From: a bacterium
GTDB lineage: Bacteria > Fidelibacterota > UBA2242
Reading direction: 5' to 3'
Length of the DNA stretch: 35,530 bases
Assembly: GCA_018824205.1 (NCBI GenBank)
Contig: JAHJGX010000203.1
Span: 1 to 35,530 of the forward strand
The notes below the pieces were generated by a model, which was not told the DNA's origin, did not search any database, and was given only the letters and a program-made list of their open reading frames with translations. The position numbers and the translations under genes were made by a program. How positions within the stretch are numbered: position 1 is the first letter of the stretch; the number at the start of each line of letters is the position of its first letter. Below are positions 1 to 7,506 of the stretch, one piece after another.

Positions 1-689
1 GAGTAAAGATCTCCCGGTTTCAACAATATTTCCCGCTCGATTGGTTTGATTTTAACCAATTTATTATTTGCAATTTTAACAGTCCCGATTTTCATGGTCG
101 GGTTCTCAGTGATGTGAATAAACAGGTGAATTCCACTGTTTACATCCACGGAATCTTGAATAGAGGCAAGTGGTTTTCCATTATTTGCATATTCCGTTTT
201 TAATAGTTTAATGCCCTCACGGATTTTTATCGGGTTATAGGGTTTATCCAGCTTATGGTCAAGGATTTCGAGAATTCTATCATCGGACAGGGATGTATTC
301 CCATCCATATCAATTTGCTCAAGAAAGTATTGACGCCCCTCGGTGATAAAATAATACAGGTCAACCTTTCCGTTTTCATGGACTTTAAAAGAATCCCGGA
401 CAACACTGTTCAGATATCCGTTTTTCACATAGATACTCTGCAATAAAATCCGGTCCAATTCAATCAACCGACGGGTAAATGTTTTTGAACGGGTCAATCG
501 TTTATCTTTGAGATTCATCTGTTTCTTTAATTTCCGGGTTTTAAAAGCCTCGTTCCCATCCAGATATATTTTCCCGACTACGTACTCAGTCGATGTAAAT
601 TTGCCCTGAGCAAAAAGTTTAGAACCGCTATTAGAAACGGCGATCAGTGCAACAATTAATATTATATTTCGTATTCGGGCGATCGACAA
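1..689 (-). CDS. Omp85-family outer-membrane assembly protein (TamA/BamA-like), N-terminal part; runs off the window's left edge
   Basis: Translating the minus strand from a TTG at 689 gives an open frame to base 1 (about 229 residues). It begins with a hydrophobic signal-like segment (IILIVALIAVSN), then successive POTRA-like units with the usual markers: GKIYLDGNEAFKTRKL, a tyrosine-rich helix (SIYVKNGYL), FEQ-type strands (FLEQIDMDGNTSLSD) and a second or third unit (MKIGTVKIANNKLV ... EREILLKPGDLY). POTRA domains followed by a 16-strand barrel define Omp85 proteins; the barrel would lie outside the window. The frame is closed by a TAA just upstream, so TTG at 689 is the only ordinary start. 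It lies 2 bases after the tamB stop, which suggests translational coupling. Next to TamB, a TamA-like role is more likely than the essential BamA, but this is inference. Confidence 0.82.
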   Translation of the reverse strand, partial: MSIARIRNIILIVALIAVSNSGSKLFAQGKFTSTEYVVGKIYLDGNEAFKTRKLKKQMNLKDKRLTRSKTFTRRLIELDRILLQSIYVKNGYLNSVVRDSFKVHENGKVDLYYFITEGRQYFLEQIDMDGNTSLSDDRILEILDHKLDKPYNPIKIREGIKLLKTEYANNGKPLASIQDSVDVNSGIHLFIHITENPTMKIGTVKIANNKLVKIKPIEREILLKPGDLY

Positions 690-691
690 TT

Positions 692-3600
692 TTAATACCG
701 GTATTTATATAAATAGTTAATCCTGAACGATCCATTCTGCTCAACTTCTCCACTCACAGAAAAATTCCGGTTCAGCCGATATTCAATTCCAAACAGCTGC
801 GTCGGTTCAATTAATGACAGATTCCGTTCATATTTAAAATAGAGATTCGGAGCCAATTTTTGCCCCAGACTGATACTCCACTGGTCCGGTTGTTGATTGG
901 AAAGCAGGTTGCCCTTCGTCCGTAGTTCAAATTCATCGAGCCCGCTGATTTGTCCGATGCTTTTCTCCAACTGCCGTTCAAAATACACTCCAAACATATT
1001 CATCGCGTCTGATGAAATTCGATCCTGATTCAAAGCATCTTCGGTACCCAGCTGTGTTCTGGTTAGAAACATTAAAATGTCACCTTCATTGTATTTATCG
1101 GAAATAAGTGCCAGCGTCGGATTCCGAAGGTCCCCGGATAAAAGAACGGTGACGTAGTCTTCTTCAGAACTTGCTGATTCCGTAGTGTTGTAGTCTGTGT
1201 AAGACGCCAGGTCGACCCGTGCTTCAATGTCCAGGGTCGGATTAAATTCAGTCGGGTCAAATGTTATTGAACCCTGAACAACATCGAAATCCCAGCCATA
1301 ATAAAAGAACTTACCTTTTCGGATATCCAGAGTTCCGGAAAAGCGGTACGGTTCCGCCCCGTTTTTAATGATCCACATTTCCCCTTCAAGCTCACAATCC
1401 AGCTGACTATTCCGAAAATAGAGATTGCCAGGAATAATCGTGTGCAAATTGATCGTCGTATACACCCGGCCAGTTCTCTTTTCTTCTTCTATTAGCGATT
1501 CTGATCCTCCAAATTCATTTCTGATAATGAATTCATTGATATCGACTTCGCCCTCAATAATCATCGTGTCCCCGCCTGTCACCGTAAACGTAGCATCCAG
1601 AATTCCTTCTTGTTCGGCCAGCAACATTCTTACATAAATTTCGTCACCGGTCATATTTACATTAAAGACCGGTTTGAAAAAGCTTGAAAAATCGATGGTT
1701 CCGTTAATAGTCACATTCGGTTCATCCGGTGACCTGTAGGGCGGAAATAGTATGTCCAGCGTATATTTCCGTAATTTTTGCTTAAAAGTATCAACGCGAC
1801 GACCGGATATCGGTTTGACCATATATCCTTCCATCGAAATAATCTCCATCATATTATCGCGAAAGACAGCGCTGCCGGTAACACCGGTAATGGGATTTTC
1901 AAGAGCACTGACACGAATTATACCGTTTTTTGCAGTGACATTGCCAGAACGAACCGGATTATTAGGTGTACCTGTGATATTCAACGCAATATTGTAATCG
2001 CCCTCGATGCTTTCCACATTACTTATATAGATAGACAAGAATTCAACCGCCTTAGAATGTACGGTGAAGCTCATAAACATTAAAGAATCTTTTTGAAATT
2101 TCACATTTAACGGATTAAAGGAAAACGAAAATGGCAGATACCCGGCCCCGCTTGTTACACCATACTGATCCCAAAGTTGGAAATTTGTAAATTCCAGTTT
2201 GTGATTACGATAAACTCCCTTCGTTTGTAATGTATTCGCAGAAAGACGATCAAAAACAGGGTCGGCTACGGTCATCTCGTAGCTAAATTCCGGCTTTTCC
2301 AGCGTATTGCTGATCGCAAATGTTCCCGAAAGTTTACCATCTTTGTTCATCTTTGGTAAGATAAATGATCCAAGTGTGCTAAAGTCAAAATTATCAAATT
2401 GTAACTGAACATTAATTGAATCTGTCGGCTTAAAAAAACTGCTGCTGTCAATAGCGGGATAGTGACAATCGATTCGTCCAAAACCATTTATATATCCTTT
2501 TTCAAGATCCTCAAAAAAGATATTTTCAAGAATAATCTGATCCTTTATCAGTCTCGACTCCAAACGGATACTTTTAAATGATTTTCCGATAATATTAGCA
2601 CGGTCAATATCCAGCCGACTGTAAACTATCGGTGATTCAGCAGTATCTGCGTAACTGATCAGACCATCCACAATACCGGCGACTCCTCTGGAACCTTTCA
2701 GATAGGCATTAACCGGATTGATATCAAGGTCCCTGATATTGATTACCGCAGACTGGATGCGGTTGTTGACCGATTCACCGGACAGAATAATCATCCCCTT
2801 ATTCAGAGAAAAACGAACTTCTGCCAGACTGATCGTATCTTCTTTCAATGAGATATGGATCGGATCGATATTGTTTAAAAAGTTACCATCCCGATAGACA
2901 TTAATTTTATCAAAAAATAAATCTGAATACTGCACGATTTTTCCCTGCACCTCAATATTCATCTCGTCTCCAACTACCCGTAGAGAACGAACAATCAAGG
3001 TATCCTTTTCAAAACGAACAATCAACGAGGCCAGCGGAATCGTTTCTTTAAACAACGGCGTGGTCCCGTTCGTCGCTTCAATATAGATATCTCCAAACCG
3101 GTTCTCCTGGATATTCATCAACCCAAAACGGGCTATTGCTTCTTCGAAAAACAGATTGGACACACCCACATCAAGACCGCGTAACCAGCCTCTGAAATCC
3201 GGACTGTTTAAGTGTCCTGTCGCTTCGAGATACCCTTCCAGCCGTCCCTGCAGATTGCTAAGACGCATTAAATCCGACAGAACATTGATACTGTCAGAAG
3301 TGAAATACGCCCTGGCGTTGACACTATTGGAATCCAGGTTACATGAACCTTCTATCTTGATACCGGTTTTCTCAAATTCGATATTAATAGTATCAACAAT
3401 CGCAAGCATACCTTCGGACAAAAGAAATTTTCCTTTGACCGAGTCAATCTGCAATGTATCAATAATTAAATCTGCCATTGCAAAGTCGGCCAGCAGAGTA
3501 TCGGGAGATGTTAACGCACCCCGGAATTTCAGTTCAAGCTGTCCATTAATTGATGTATTTGACTGAAAAACCTGCCATGAACGTAAATTAATGTTACTGA

Positions 3601-4612
3601 CATCAACAACGGCCTCGGCGCCATTCGCTACATCGCCTGAAAGTGAACCGGAAATCAACTGCTTTCCGGATTCAAATGATAGTTGATCAAAATTAAATGC
3701 ACCATTTTGGTAAACACCGGACAATCTGCCCTTCGAAATTTTGTTGTTGATAAATTGGCCATTAAATGATGATTTAACTGTTAACTCATTCCCTGACAGA
3801 TCAAGATTGCACTGTAAATTCAGAAAATCATTTTCCGCAAAAACGTTGCTCATATCAGGAAATCTTTCACGAAAAACCAGGTTTTTTACATTACAATCCA
3901 GATTTACATTGATTTTTGAATCTAAGGTTGAGTAACCGCAAAGATCTATTGTCGTTAATCGATTCATTACCGAGCAGCCCTGAACCATCAACGTATCATG
4001 TAATAAAGTCAACTGAGTATTTTCAAATCTCAGATGTTCATCTATTAAAATTAAATCCAGATCACCTTCCTCGATAAAAATTGACGACGAATCCGGTGAG
4101 AGCAAAATACGACCGTGTAAATACTCACAGGTTAAAATGGATTCCGTCAGTTCATTACTGTTGGAGATATTAAGATCAATCATCTCAAATTTCTTAAATG
4201 ACAACCGGGTTTTTATCCCTGTTCTTTGCGAACTATGAAGATACCCGGAAAGTGAGTCAATCGATGCAGGATAGCTGAAATGAACTCCCTGAACATTTAA
4301 CAGCCGGATTTCCCCTCTTTTAAACAGAAAATGAATCAAACCATAGCGGAAGTTAATTTCGGAAACGGCGACGATTTCATTTCCCTGCGGTGTAAATACC
4401 CGGATATTGTTGAATCTAAGATTACCAAAGGGATTTCCAGTCAATTCTCCAATATCCAGTACCAGATCACTACGGGCGGACAGTTGGTTTTTTAGCGTAC
4501 TCACAGCCGCATACTTCCAGATACTTGAATGGAAAACGTAAAAAGCGATCCCGCTAATCCCAAAAAAAAGTAAAATGAAAATCCAGATTGTTATTTTTGC
4601 TATCTTCTTCAC
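692..4612 (-). CDS. tamB: TamB-like translocation/assembly module protein (DUF490 family)
   Basis: This 1306-residue protein starts with a single hydrophobic anchor (about residues 8-28). A long, low-complexity beta-rich region follows, with endlessly repeated short strands of the kind that form the TamB/AsmA-like lipid-transfer groove. The last 300 or so residues match the conserved TamB (DUF490) C-terminus, with a G.L.I..G.F.YYGW strand (RKGKFFYYGWDFDV), the VLLSGDLRNPTLALISD segment and a barrel-like end, GIEYRLNRNFSVSGEV. TamB proteins span the periplasm and work with an Omp85 partner in outer-membrane protein insertion or lipid transport; the adjacent Omp85 gene fits this. The start is GTG at 4612, with a weak AGG six bases upstream. 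Length is normal for the family. The family call is strong; the exact cargo (proteins or phospholipids) cannot be told. Confidence 0.88.
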   Translation of the reverse strand: MKKIAKITIWIFILLFFGISGIAFYVFHSSIWKYAAVSTLKNQLSARSDLVLDIGELTGNPFGNLRFNNIRVFTPQGNEIVAVSEINFRYGLIHFLFKRGEIRLLNVQGVHFSYPASIDSLSGYLHSSQRTGIKTRLSFKKFEMIDLNISNSNELTESILTCEYLHGRILLSPDSSSIFIEEGDLDLILIDEHLRFENTQLTLLHDTLMVQGCSVMNRLTTIDLCGYSTLDSKINVNLDCNVKNLVFRERFPDMSNVFAENDFLNLQCNLDLSGNELTVKSSFNGQFINNKISKGRLSGVYQNGAFNFDQLSFESGKQLISGSLSGDVANGAEAVVDVSNINLRSWQVFQSNTSINGQLELKFRGALTSPDTLLADFAMADLIIDTLQIDSVKGKFLLSEGMLAIVDTINIEFEKTGIKIEGSCNLDSNSVNARAYFTSDSINVLSDLMRLSNLQGRLEGYLEATGHLNSPDFRGWLRGLDVGVSNLFFEEAIARFGLMNIQENRFGDIYIEATNGTTPLFKETIPLASLIVRFEKDTLIVRSLRVVGDEMNIEVQGKIVQYSDLFFDKINVYRDGNFLNNIDPIHISLKEDTISLAEVRFSLNKGMIILSGESVNNRIQSAVINIRDLDINPVNAYLKGSRGVAGIVDGLISYADTAESPIVYSRLDIDRANIIGKSFKSIRLESRLIKDQIILENIFFEDLEKGYINGFGRIDCHYPAIDSSSFFKPTDSINVQLQFDNFDFSTLGSFILPKMNKDGKLSGTFAISNTLEKPEFSYEMTVADPVFDRLSANTLQTKGVYRNHKLEFTNFQLWDQYGVTSGAGYLPFSFSFNPLNVKFQKDSLMFMSFTVHSKAVEFLSIYISNVESIEGDYNIALNITGTPNNPVRSGNVTAKNGIIRVSALENPITGVTGSAVFRDNMMEIISMEGYMVKPISGRRVDTFKQKLRKYTLDILFPPYRSPDEPNVTINGTIDFSSFFKPVFNVNMTGDEIYVRMLLAEQEGILDATFTVTGGDTMIIEGEVDINEFIIRNEFGGSESLIEEEKRTGRVYTTINLHTIIPGNLYFRNSQLDCELEGEMWIIKNGAEPYRFSGTLDIRKGKFFYYGWDFDVVQGSITFDPTEFNPTLDIEARVDLASYTDYNTTESASSEEDYVTVLLSGDLRNPTLALISDKYNEGDILMFLTRTQLGTEDALNQDRISSDAMNMFGVYFERQLEKSIGQISGLDEFELRTKGNLLSNQQPDQWSISLGQKLAPNLYFKYERNLSLIEPTQLFGIEYRLNRNFSVSGEVEQNGSFRINYLYKYRY

Positions 4613-4708
4613 ATAGAACCTGTCAAACTTAACAAGTTACTTACGCATTTAGTAATCTCCAAGATTATAGACGGAAAACGACAGGAATTCGTTGATGTAA
4701 AACACTTC

Positions 4709-4740
4709 ATTATACAAATACAGCCATTAATGGTTTCCAA
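4709..4740 (-). promoter_or_regulatory. Candidate promoter for the tamB-Omp85 transcript
   Basis: On the minus strand a perfect TATAAT lies at 4714-4709. A TTGGAA at 4740-4735 could act as the -35 box, but the 20-base spacing is longer than ideal. It lies about 95 bases upstream of the tamB GTG. A second TATAAT at 4765-4760 has no convincing -35. The rest of 4613-4825 holds nothing else I can support. Confidence 0.3.
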
Positions 4741-4825
4741 CATTACTTGTGAATCGGAAATTATAAGAGATTTGAAATTGCGGGTATTTTATTCGTTACG
4801 GAGCTGGATCCGGCTTTGCAAAATT

Positions 4826-4876
4826 ACGCCGGTTTTTCCCACAGGGATACCATTGGGGCAAAACCGCTGCCTTACC
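4826..4876 (-). repeat. Direct repeat B: tRNA-Ser D-arm/anticodon-arm segment with a hairpin insertion
   Basis: Read on the minus strand it begins GGTAAGGCAGCGGT, identical to the D-loop and anticodon stem of the intact tRNA-Ser(TGA). It then carries about 22 extra bases (GCCCCAATGGTATCCC and onward) before rejoining at AAAACCG. It matches repeat A (5250-5300) at 42 of 51 positions. CGGTTTT and AAAACCG form a perfect 7-bp stem around the insertion. The repeat contains the stop codon of the GIY-YIG gene (4874-4872). Confidence 0.8.
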
Positions 4877-5126
4877 AAACATTATCCCGTTTCAGTTTGG
4901 TTCTAAGCCAAGCATTACCTTCTGCCGATTTCAAATACATCTCTCGCTTAAAAGCAGAAGATTTATCGTTGAACTCCTCAGTATAGATAATGGTAAACGT
5001 TCGATAGGCTTTAGTAGATCGAACCTTTCCGGAATTATGGGTTTTGTGTCTTTTGGTAATATCAGATGTATGACCAATGTAATGAAAATTGTGGCTGGTG
5101 CTTTTTAGTACATAAACCGTGTACAT
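4872..5126 (-). CDS. Small GIY-YIG endonuclease-like protein
   Basis: This 84-residue protein is a stand-alone GIY-YIG domain. The GIY strand is VYV (residues 4-6) and YIG is at 16-18. Arg26 sits in the helix before HNSG (30-33), and the metal-binding Glu62 is in KREMYLKS. This is the compact UvrC-like subfamily of about 80-100 residues, which lacks a DNA-binding partner domain. The ATG lies 5 bases after the last base of tRNA-Ser(TGA), with no Shine-Dalgarno sequence, so translation may use an RNA left by tRNA 3' processing. The stop TAA lies within repeat B, so the last residues (NVW) are encoded partly by tRNA-derived sequence. Family assignment is strong. A tRNA-gene-targeting homing role is inference; repair or restriction roles are possible. 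Confidence 0.85.
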   Translation of the reverse strand: MYTVYVLKSTSHNFHYIGHTSDITKRHKTHNSGKVRSTKAYRTFTIIYTEEFNDKSSAFKREMYLKSAEGNAWLRTKLKRDNVW

Positions 5127-5131
5127 ACAAG

Positions 5132-5215
5132 CGGAGGTGGAGGGACTCGAACCCCCAAGGGCGTAAACCCGGCGGTTTTCAAGACCGCTGCCTTACCAAT
5201 TAGGACTACACCTCC
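5132..5215 (-). tRNA. tRNA-Ser(TGA)
   Basis: The minus strand folds as a class II tRNA of 84 bases. The acceptor stem is GGAGGTG/CACCTCC with discriminator G, and the D stem is GTC/GGC. The anticodon arm is GCGGT-CTTGAAA-ACCGC, giving anticodon TGA. A 15-base variable arm and the T arm GGGGG-TTCGAGT-CCCTC follow. CCA is not encoded. The length and long variable arm are right for serine. It reads UCA and, by wobble, other UCN codons. Confidence 0.95.
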
Positions 5216-5249
5216 ATTTAAAAAATATCTATTTCAACAAAGTGTAAAA

Positions 5250-5318
5250 CCGGCGGTTTTTCCCATGGGGATCCCTGCGGGGCAAGACCGCTGCCTTACC
5301 AGTTAGGACTACACCTCC
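5250..5318 (-). pseudogene. tRNA-Ser(TGA) 5'-half pseudogene with an anticodon-loop insertion (contains direct repeat A, 5250-5300)
   Basis: From 5318 down, the minus strand matches the intact tRNA-Ser(TGA) through the acceptor 5' strand, D arm and anticodon stem as far as GGTCTTG, with one change in the D loop. About 22 bases (beginning CCCCGCAGGGATCCCC) then interrupt the anticodon loop. Similarity resumes as AAAACCGCCGG and a few bases of the variable arm, then is lost. There is no T arm or 3' acceptor strand, so it cannot mature into a tRNA. The insertion is far too small for a group I intron and is not at the usual 37/38 intron position. Confidence 0.85.
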
Positions 5319-5336
5319 CGATCAAAATAGCGCCGG

Positions 5337-5366
5337 AATATACAATAAACTCCTCAAAGGATGCAA
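5337..5366 (-). promoter_or_regulatory. Candidate promoter ahead of the tRNA-Ser pseudogene/tRNA-Ser/GIY-YIG unit
   Basis: On the minus strand TTGCAT (5366-5361) and TATATT (5342-5337) are 18 bases apart, about 18 bases before the tRNA 5' half at 5318. No equally good promoter is visible between the half copy and the functional tRNA. This original tRNA promoter may therefore now drive half copy, tRNA and nuclease gene as one transcript. Confidence 0.4.
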
Positions 5367-5383
5367 GTGATTTTCACGGTACT

Positions 5384-7165
5384 CTATTCCATATACATTT
5401 CATCAACAAGATGACTGTATTTCCTCAATACTTCCTTTTTCTTTACTTTCAATGACGGTGTAAGTTCACCGTCTTCTATTGTAAAATCCTTGGGGAGAAT
5501 CCTGAACTTCTTAATGTTTTCAAAGCGGGAAAACGTTACGGTTTTCCTTTCAATTTCTTTCTGAATATGTGTATATAGTTCACTATTCCGAATAAATTTT
5601 TCATAAGGCTCAAAAGCAATTAAATTATCGTCCGCCCATTTCTTTATCGCTACCTGGTCCAGCACAATCAGAGCCGAAATAAAATGTTTCCGGTCACCTA
5701 TTAGAACAGATTCTGATATATAAGGGCTAAGTTTCAGCGACTCTTCGATCGGCTGGGGCGCCACATTTTTGCCACTCGCAGTTACCAGCAAATTCTTTTT
5801 TCGGTCCGTGATAAATAAAAAGCCATCATCGTCGAAGTGGCCAATGTCCCCGGTATGTAAAAAACCATCGCTGTCAATCACTTCGTCTGTCATTTCCTGA
5901 CTCTTGTAATAGCCTTTCATCACCTGGGGGCCCCGAACCAGGATTTCGCTGTCACCAGCAATTTTAAATTCTGTTTCAGGTATAGCAACTCCGACTGAAC
6001 CCAGACGTACATTACCCGGGCCATTTACAGTAATCACAGGACTGGTTTCCGTTAATCCGTATCCTTCATAAATTTTCAGGCCTGCACAGAAGAAAAACTC
6101 TGCAATTTCAGCAGACAATGGCGCTCCACCGGAAACAAACCGCTGAAGTTTTCCACCGGTTTTCTGTTGTAATTTGCTGAATACGAGCTTATCCGCGATT
6201 TTAATTTTTCGCTTCTGCCAGGAACTGATCGGTGTGCCCGATATATCATTCTCCATTCGTACCTTGCCGGATTTCAAGGCCCAGTAAAATATTGATTTTT
6301 TAATGGCTGAACCCGATAACACCCCGGACATAACGGTTCCGTAGATTTTTTCAAACAGTCGCGGAACACTGATGAGGATTGTTGGCTGAACCTCGCTCAT
6401 ATTCTGAACCACCGTTTCGGTACTCTCGGCGAATCCAATCGTGGCGCCCAGTATCATCGGCACATAATAACCACCCATTCGTTCCAGAACATGGCTCAAT
6501 GGCAAAAATGATAGAAAAACATCTTCGGGAAATATCTGGATAATCTTGATACTGTTATCAACATCCCGGACAAAATTCTCATGGCTGAGCATTACACCTT
6601 TGGGAACACCTGTAGTTCCTGAAGTGTAATTGATACAGGCCAGATCATCATCCTTAACCGTTCCCATTAATTCATTATGCTTATTGGGGTTCTGAGAATG
6701 AATTTTTTCACCCTCTTTGATGACATCCTGAATCCATTTTGTTTTCGGACTTTGATGCTTATTAAAAATGATGATGTGCTCAAAGTCGTATCCGGAATCC
6801 ACGATTTTCTGCAGCAATTCAGGCGTAGAAATAAACAAAACCCGTGGATTCGAATGATTCAACAGTTCAAATACCTGTTTCGGTGACAGAGTCGGATAAA
6901 TCGGTACCGATACCAGGCCGATAGATACATTTGCCAGATCGGCCATAACCCACTCTTCGCGATTATCGGACATAATCGCTACCCGGTCACCATGTTTGAT
7001 TCCCCAGGAATCCAAAACCAGTCCGATGGATTTCACATTATTACCCAGATCCCTGTACAAAACCGGTCGATAGTTTCCATCGATTTTTGATAATAACGCA
7101 GGTTTGTCAGCGTATTTTTCAACGTTTTCAAAAAATCGTTGCGGAATAATATAGGTTTCTTTCAC
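5384..7165 (-). CDS. Long-chain acyl-CoA synthetase (AMP-forming, FAA1/COG1022 type)
   Basis: At 593 residues this is a complete adenylate-forming enzyme that activates fatty acids with ATP and CoA. The phosphate-binding loop YTSGTTGVPKG is at about 180-190, YGLTETSP at 369-376, the hinge-region TGD at 438-440 and DRKKN at 454-458. ASGKNVAPQPIE follows, as in bacterial FAA1-like long-chain synthetases. There is no signal peptide, so it should be cytosolic or peripheral on the inner membrane. The start is GTG at 7165 with a GGGGG ribosome site four bases upstream. It stands alone between two serine tRNA loci, with no beta-oxidation or lipid genes beside it, so the physiological chain length cannot be inferred. 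Activation of exogenous or recycled fatty acids is the usual role. Confidence 0.92.
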   Translation of the reverse strand: MKETYIIPQRFFENVEKYADKPALLSKIDGNYRPVLYRDLGNNVKSIGLVLDSWGIKHGDRVAIMSDNREEWVMADLANVSIGLVSVPIYPTLSPKQVFELLNHSNPRVLFISTPELLQKIVDSGYDFEHIIIFNKHQSPKTKWIQDVIKEGEKIHSQNPNKHNELMGTVKDDDLACINYTSGTTGVPKGVMLSHENFVRDVDNSIKIIQIFPEDVFLSFLPLSHVLERMGGYYVPMILGATIGFAESTETVVQNMSEVQPTILISVPRLFEKIYGTVMSGVLSGSAIKKSIFYWALKSGKVRMENDISGTPISSWQKRKIKIADKLVFSKLQQKTGGKLQRFVSGGAPLSAEIAEFFFCAGLKIYEGYGLTETSPVITVNGPGNVRLGSVGVAIPETEFKIAGDSEILVRGPQVMKGYYKSQEMTDEVIDSDGFLHTGDIGHFDDDGFLFITDRKKNLLVTASGKNVAPQPIEESLKLSPYISESVLIGDRKHFISALIVLDQVAIKKWADDNLIAFEPYEKFIRNSELYTHIQKEIERKTVTFSRFENIKKFRILPKDFTIEDGELTPSLKVKKKEVLRKYSHLVDEMYME

Positions 7166-7192
7166 AATACCCCCTGTTTTTAATCATAATTT

Positions 7193-7220
7193 TTGAATTT
7201 ACAGATTTTTTTATTTAAAT
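7193..7220 (+). promoter_or_regulatory. Weak candidate promoter of tRNA-Ser(GCT)
   Basis: TTGAAT (7193-7198) and TTAAAT (7215-7220) are 16 bases apart in an AT-rich stretch, ending 17 bases before the tRNA. Both boxes are imperfect; the position is the main argument. Confidence 0.25.
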
Positions 7221-7237
7221 TCACTCGCTTTAAACAA

Positions 7238-7327
7238 GGAGAGGTGGCCGAGTTGGCTGAAGGCGCTCGCCTGCTAAGTGAGTATCCTGGGAAACCGGGA
7301 TCCCGGGTTCGAATCCCGGTCTCTCCG
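7238..7327 (+). tRNA. tRNA-Ser(GCT)
   Basis: This is a class II tRNA of 90 bases. The acceptor is GGAGAGG/TCTCTCC with discriminator G and the D arm is GCC-12-GGC. The anticodon arm is CTCGC-CTGCTAA-GTGAG, giving anticodon GCT. A 20-base variable arm and the T arm CCGGG-TTCGAAT-CCCGG follow. CCA is not encoded. It reads AGU and AGC codons. It is the only plus-strand gene in the window. Confidence 0.95.
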
Positions 7328-7389
7328 CAAAGCCACAAAAGTAACCATTCATTTCAAAGTTCATTTATTTTGAAACAAGTGGTTAATTC

Positions 7390-7456
7390 TATCCTGGCTT
7401 GCCCGGCGTAGTGAAACGAAGCCGGGGTCTCTCCGCAAATCTTCGCTTTGCTACGC
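7390..7456 (+). repeat. Remodelled partial copy of the tRNA-Ser(GCT) 3' part with inverted repeats
   Basis: TATCCTGG at 7390-7397 and GGTCTCTCCGCAAA at 7426-7439 repeat the variable-arm start (7283-7290) and the 3' end plus trailer of tRNA-Ser(GCT). The 29 bases between these points in the tRNA are replaced by about 30 different ones that fold as CCCGGC (7402-7407)/GCCGGG (7421-7426). A second, imperfect inverted pair is GCGTAGTGAAACGAAG (7406-7421) with CTTCGCTTTGCTACGC (7441-7456). It resembles the tRNA copies at the other serine locus and may be a scar of a related element. There is no gene in 7328-7506. Confidence 0.7.
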
Positions 7457-7506
7457 TTGGTAGGTAAATTATTTTAATCAAAGCAATTATTAAAACTAAC
7501 ATCCGA

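Larger units (their letters stand above)
4826..5318 (-). mobile_element. Putative tRNA-Ser-associated GIY-YIG mobile unit (repeat A, tRNA-Ser, GIY-YIG gene, repeat B)
   Basis: On the minus strand the order is: a tRNA-Ser 5' half with an insertion (5318-5250), the complete tRNA-Ser(TGA) (5215-5132), the GIY-YIG gene (5126-4872) and a second tRNA-derived repeat with the same kind of insertion (4876-4826). The two inserted copies are direct repeats of 51 bases with 42 identical positions. A displaced tRNA half, an intact tRNA and a nuclease gene is the pattern expected when an element invades a tRNA gene and restores it. No integrase or transposase is present, so the GIY-YIG protein would be the only encoded activity. 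That this is mobile is inference from structure; an alternative is tandem duplication around a domesticated gene. Confidence 0.55.

Noticed and set aside
4609-4743. 44-residue minus-strand frame upstream of tamB
   Set aside because: It is Cys-rich with no ribosome site and overlaps the candidate -10 and the tamB start; composition looks random.
4826-4876. Rho-independent terminator for the GIY-YIG gene
   Set aside because: The stem is good, but GGCGTAATTTTGC follows rather than a T-run; the similarity to the tRNA explains the stem better.
4826-5318. CRISPR array or group I intron at the tRNA repeats
   Set aside because: Only two unevenly placed copies with no spacers, and the inserted sequence is about 22 bases, far below any catalytic intron.
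7193-7411. 72-residue plus-strand frame across tRNA-Ser(GCT), reading SRVRIPVSP
   Set aside because: It is simply the tRNA sequence read as codons; such translations are a known artefact.
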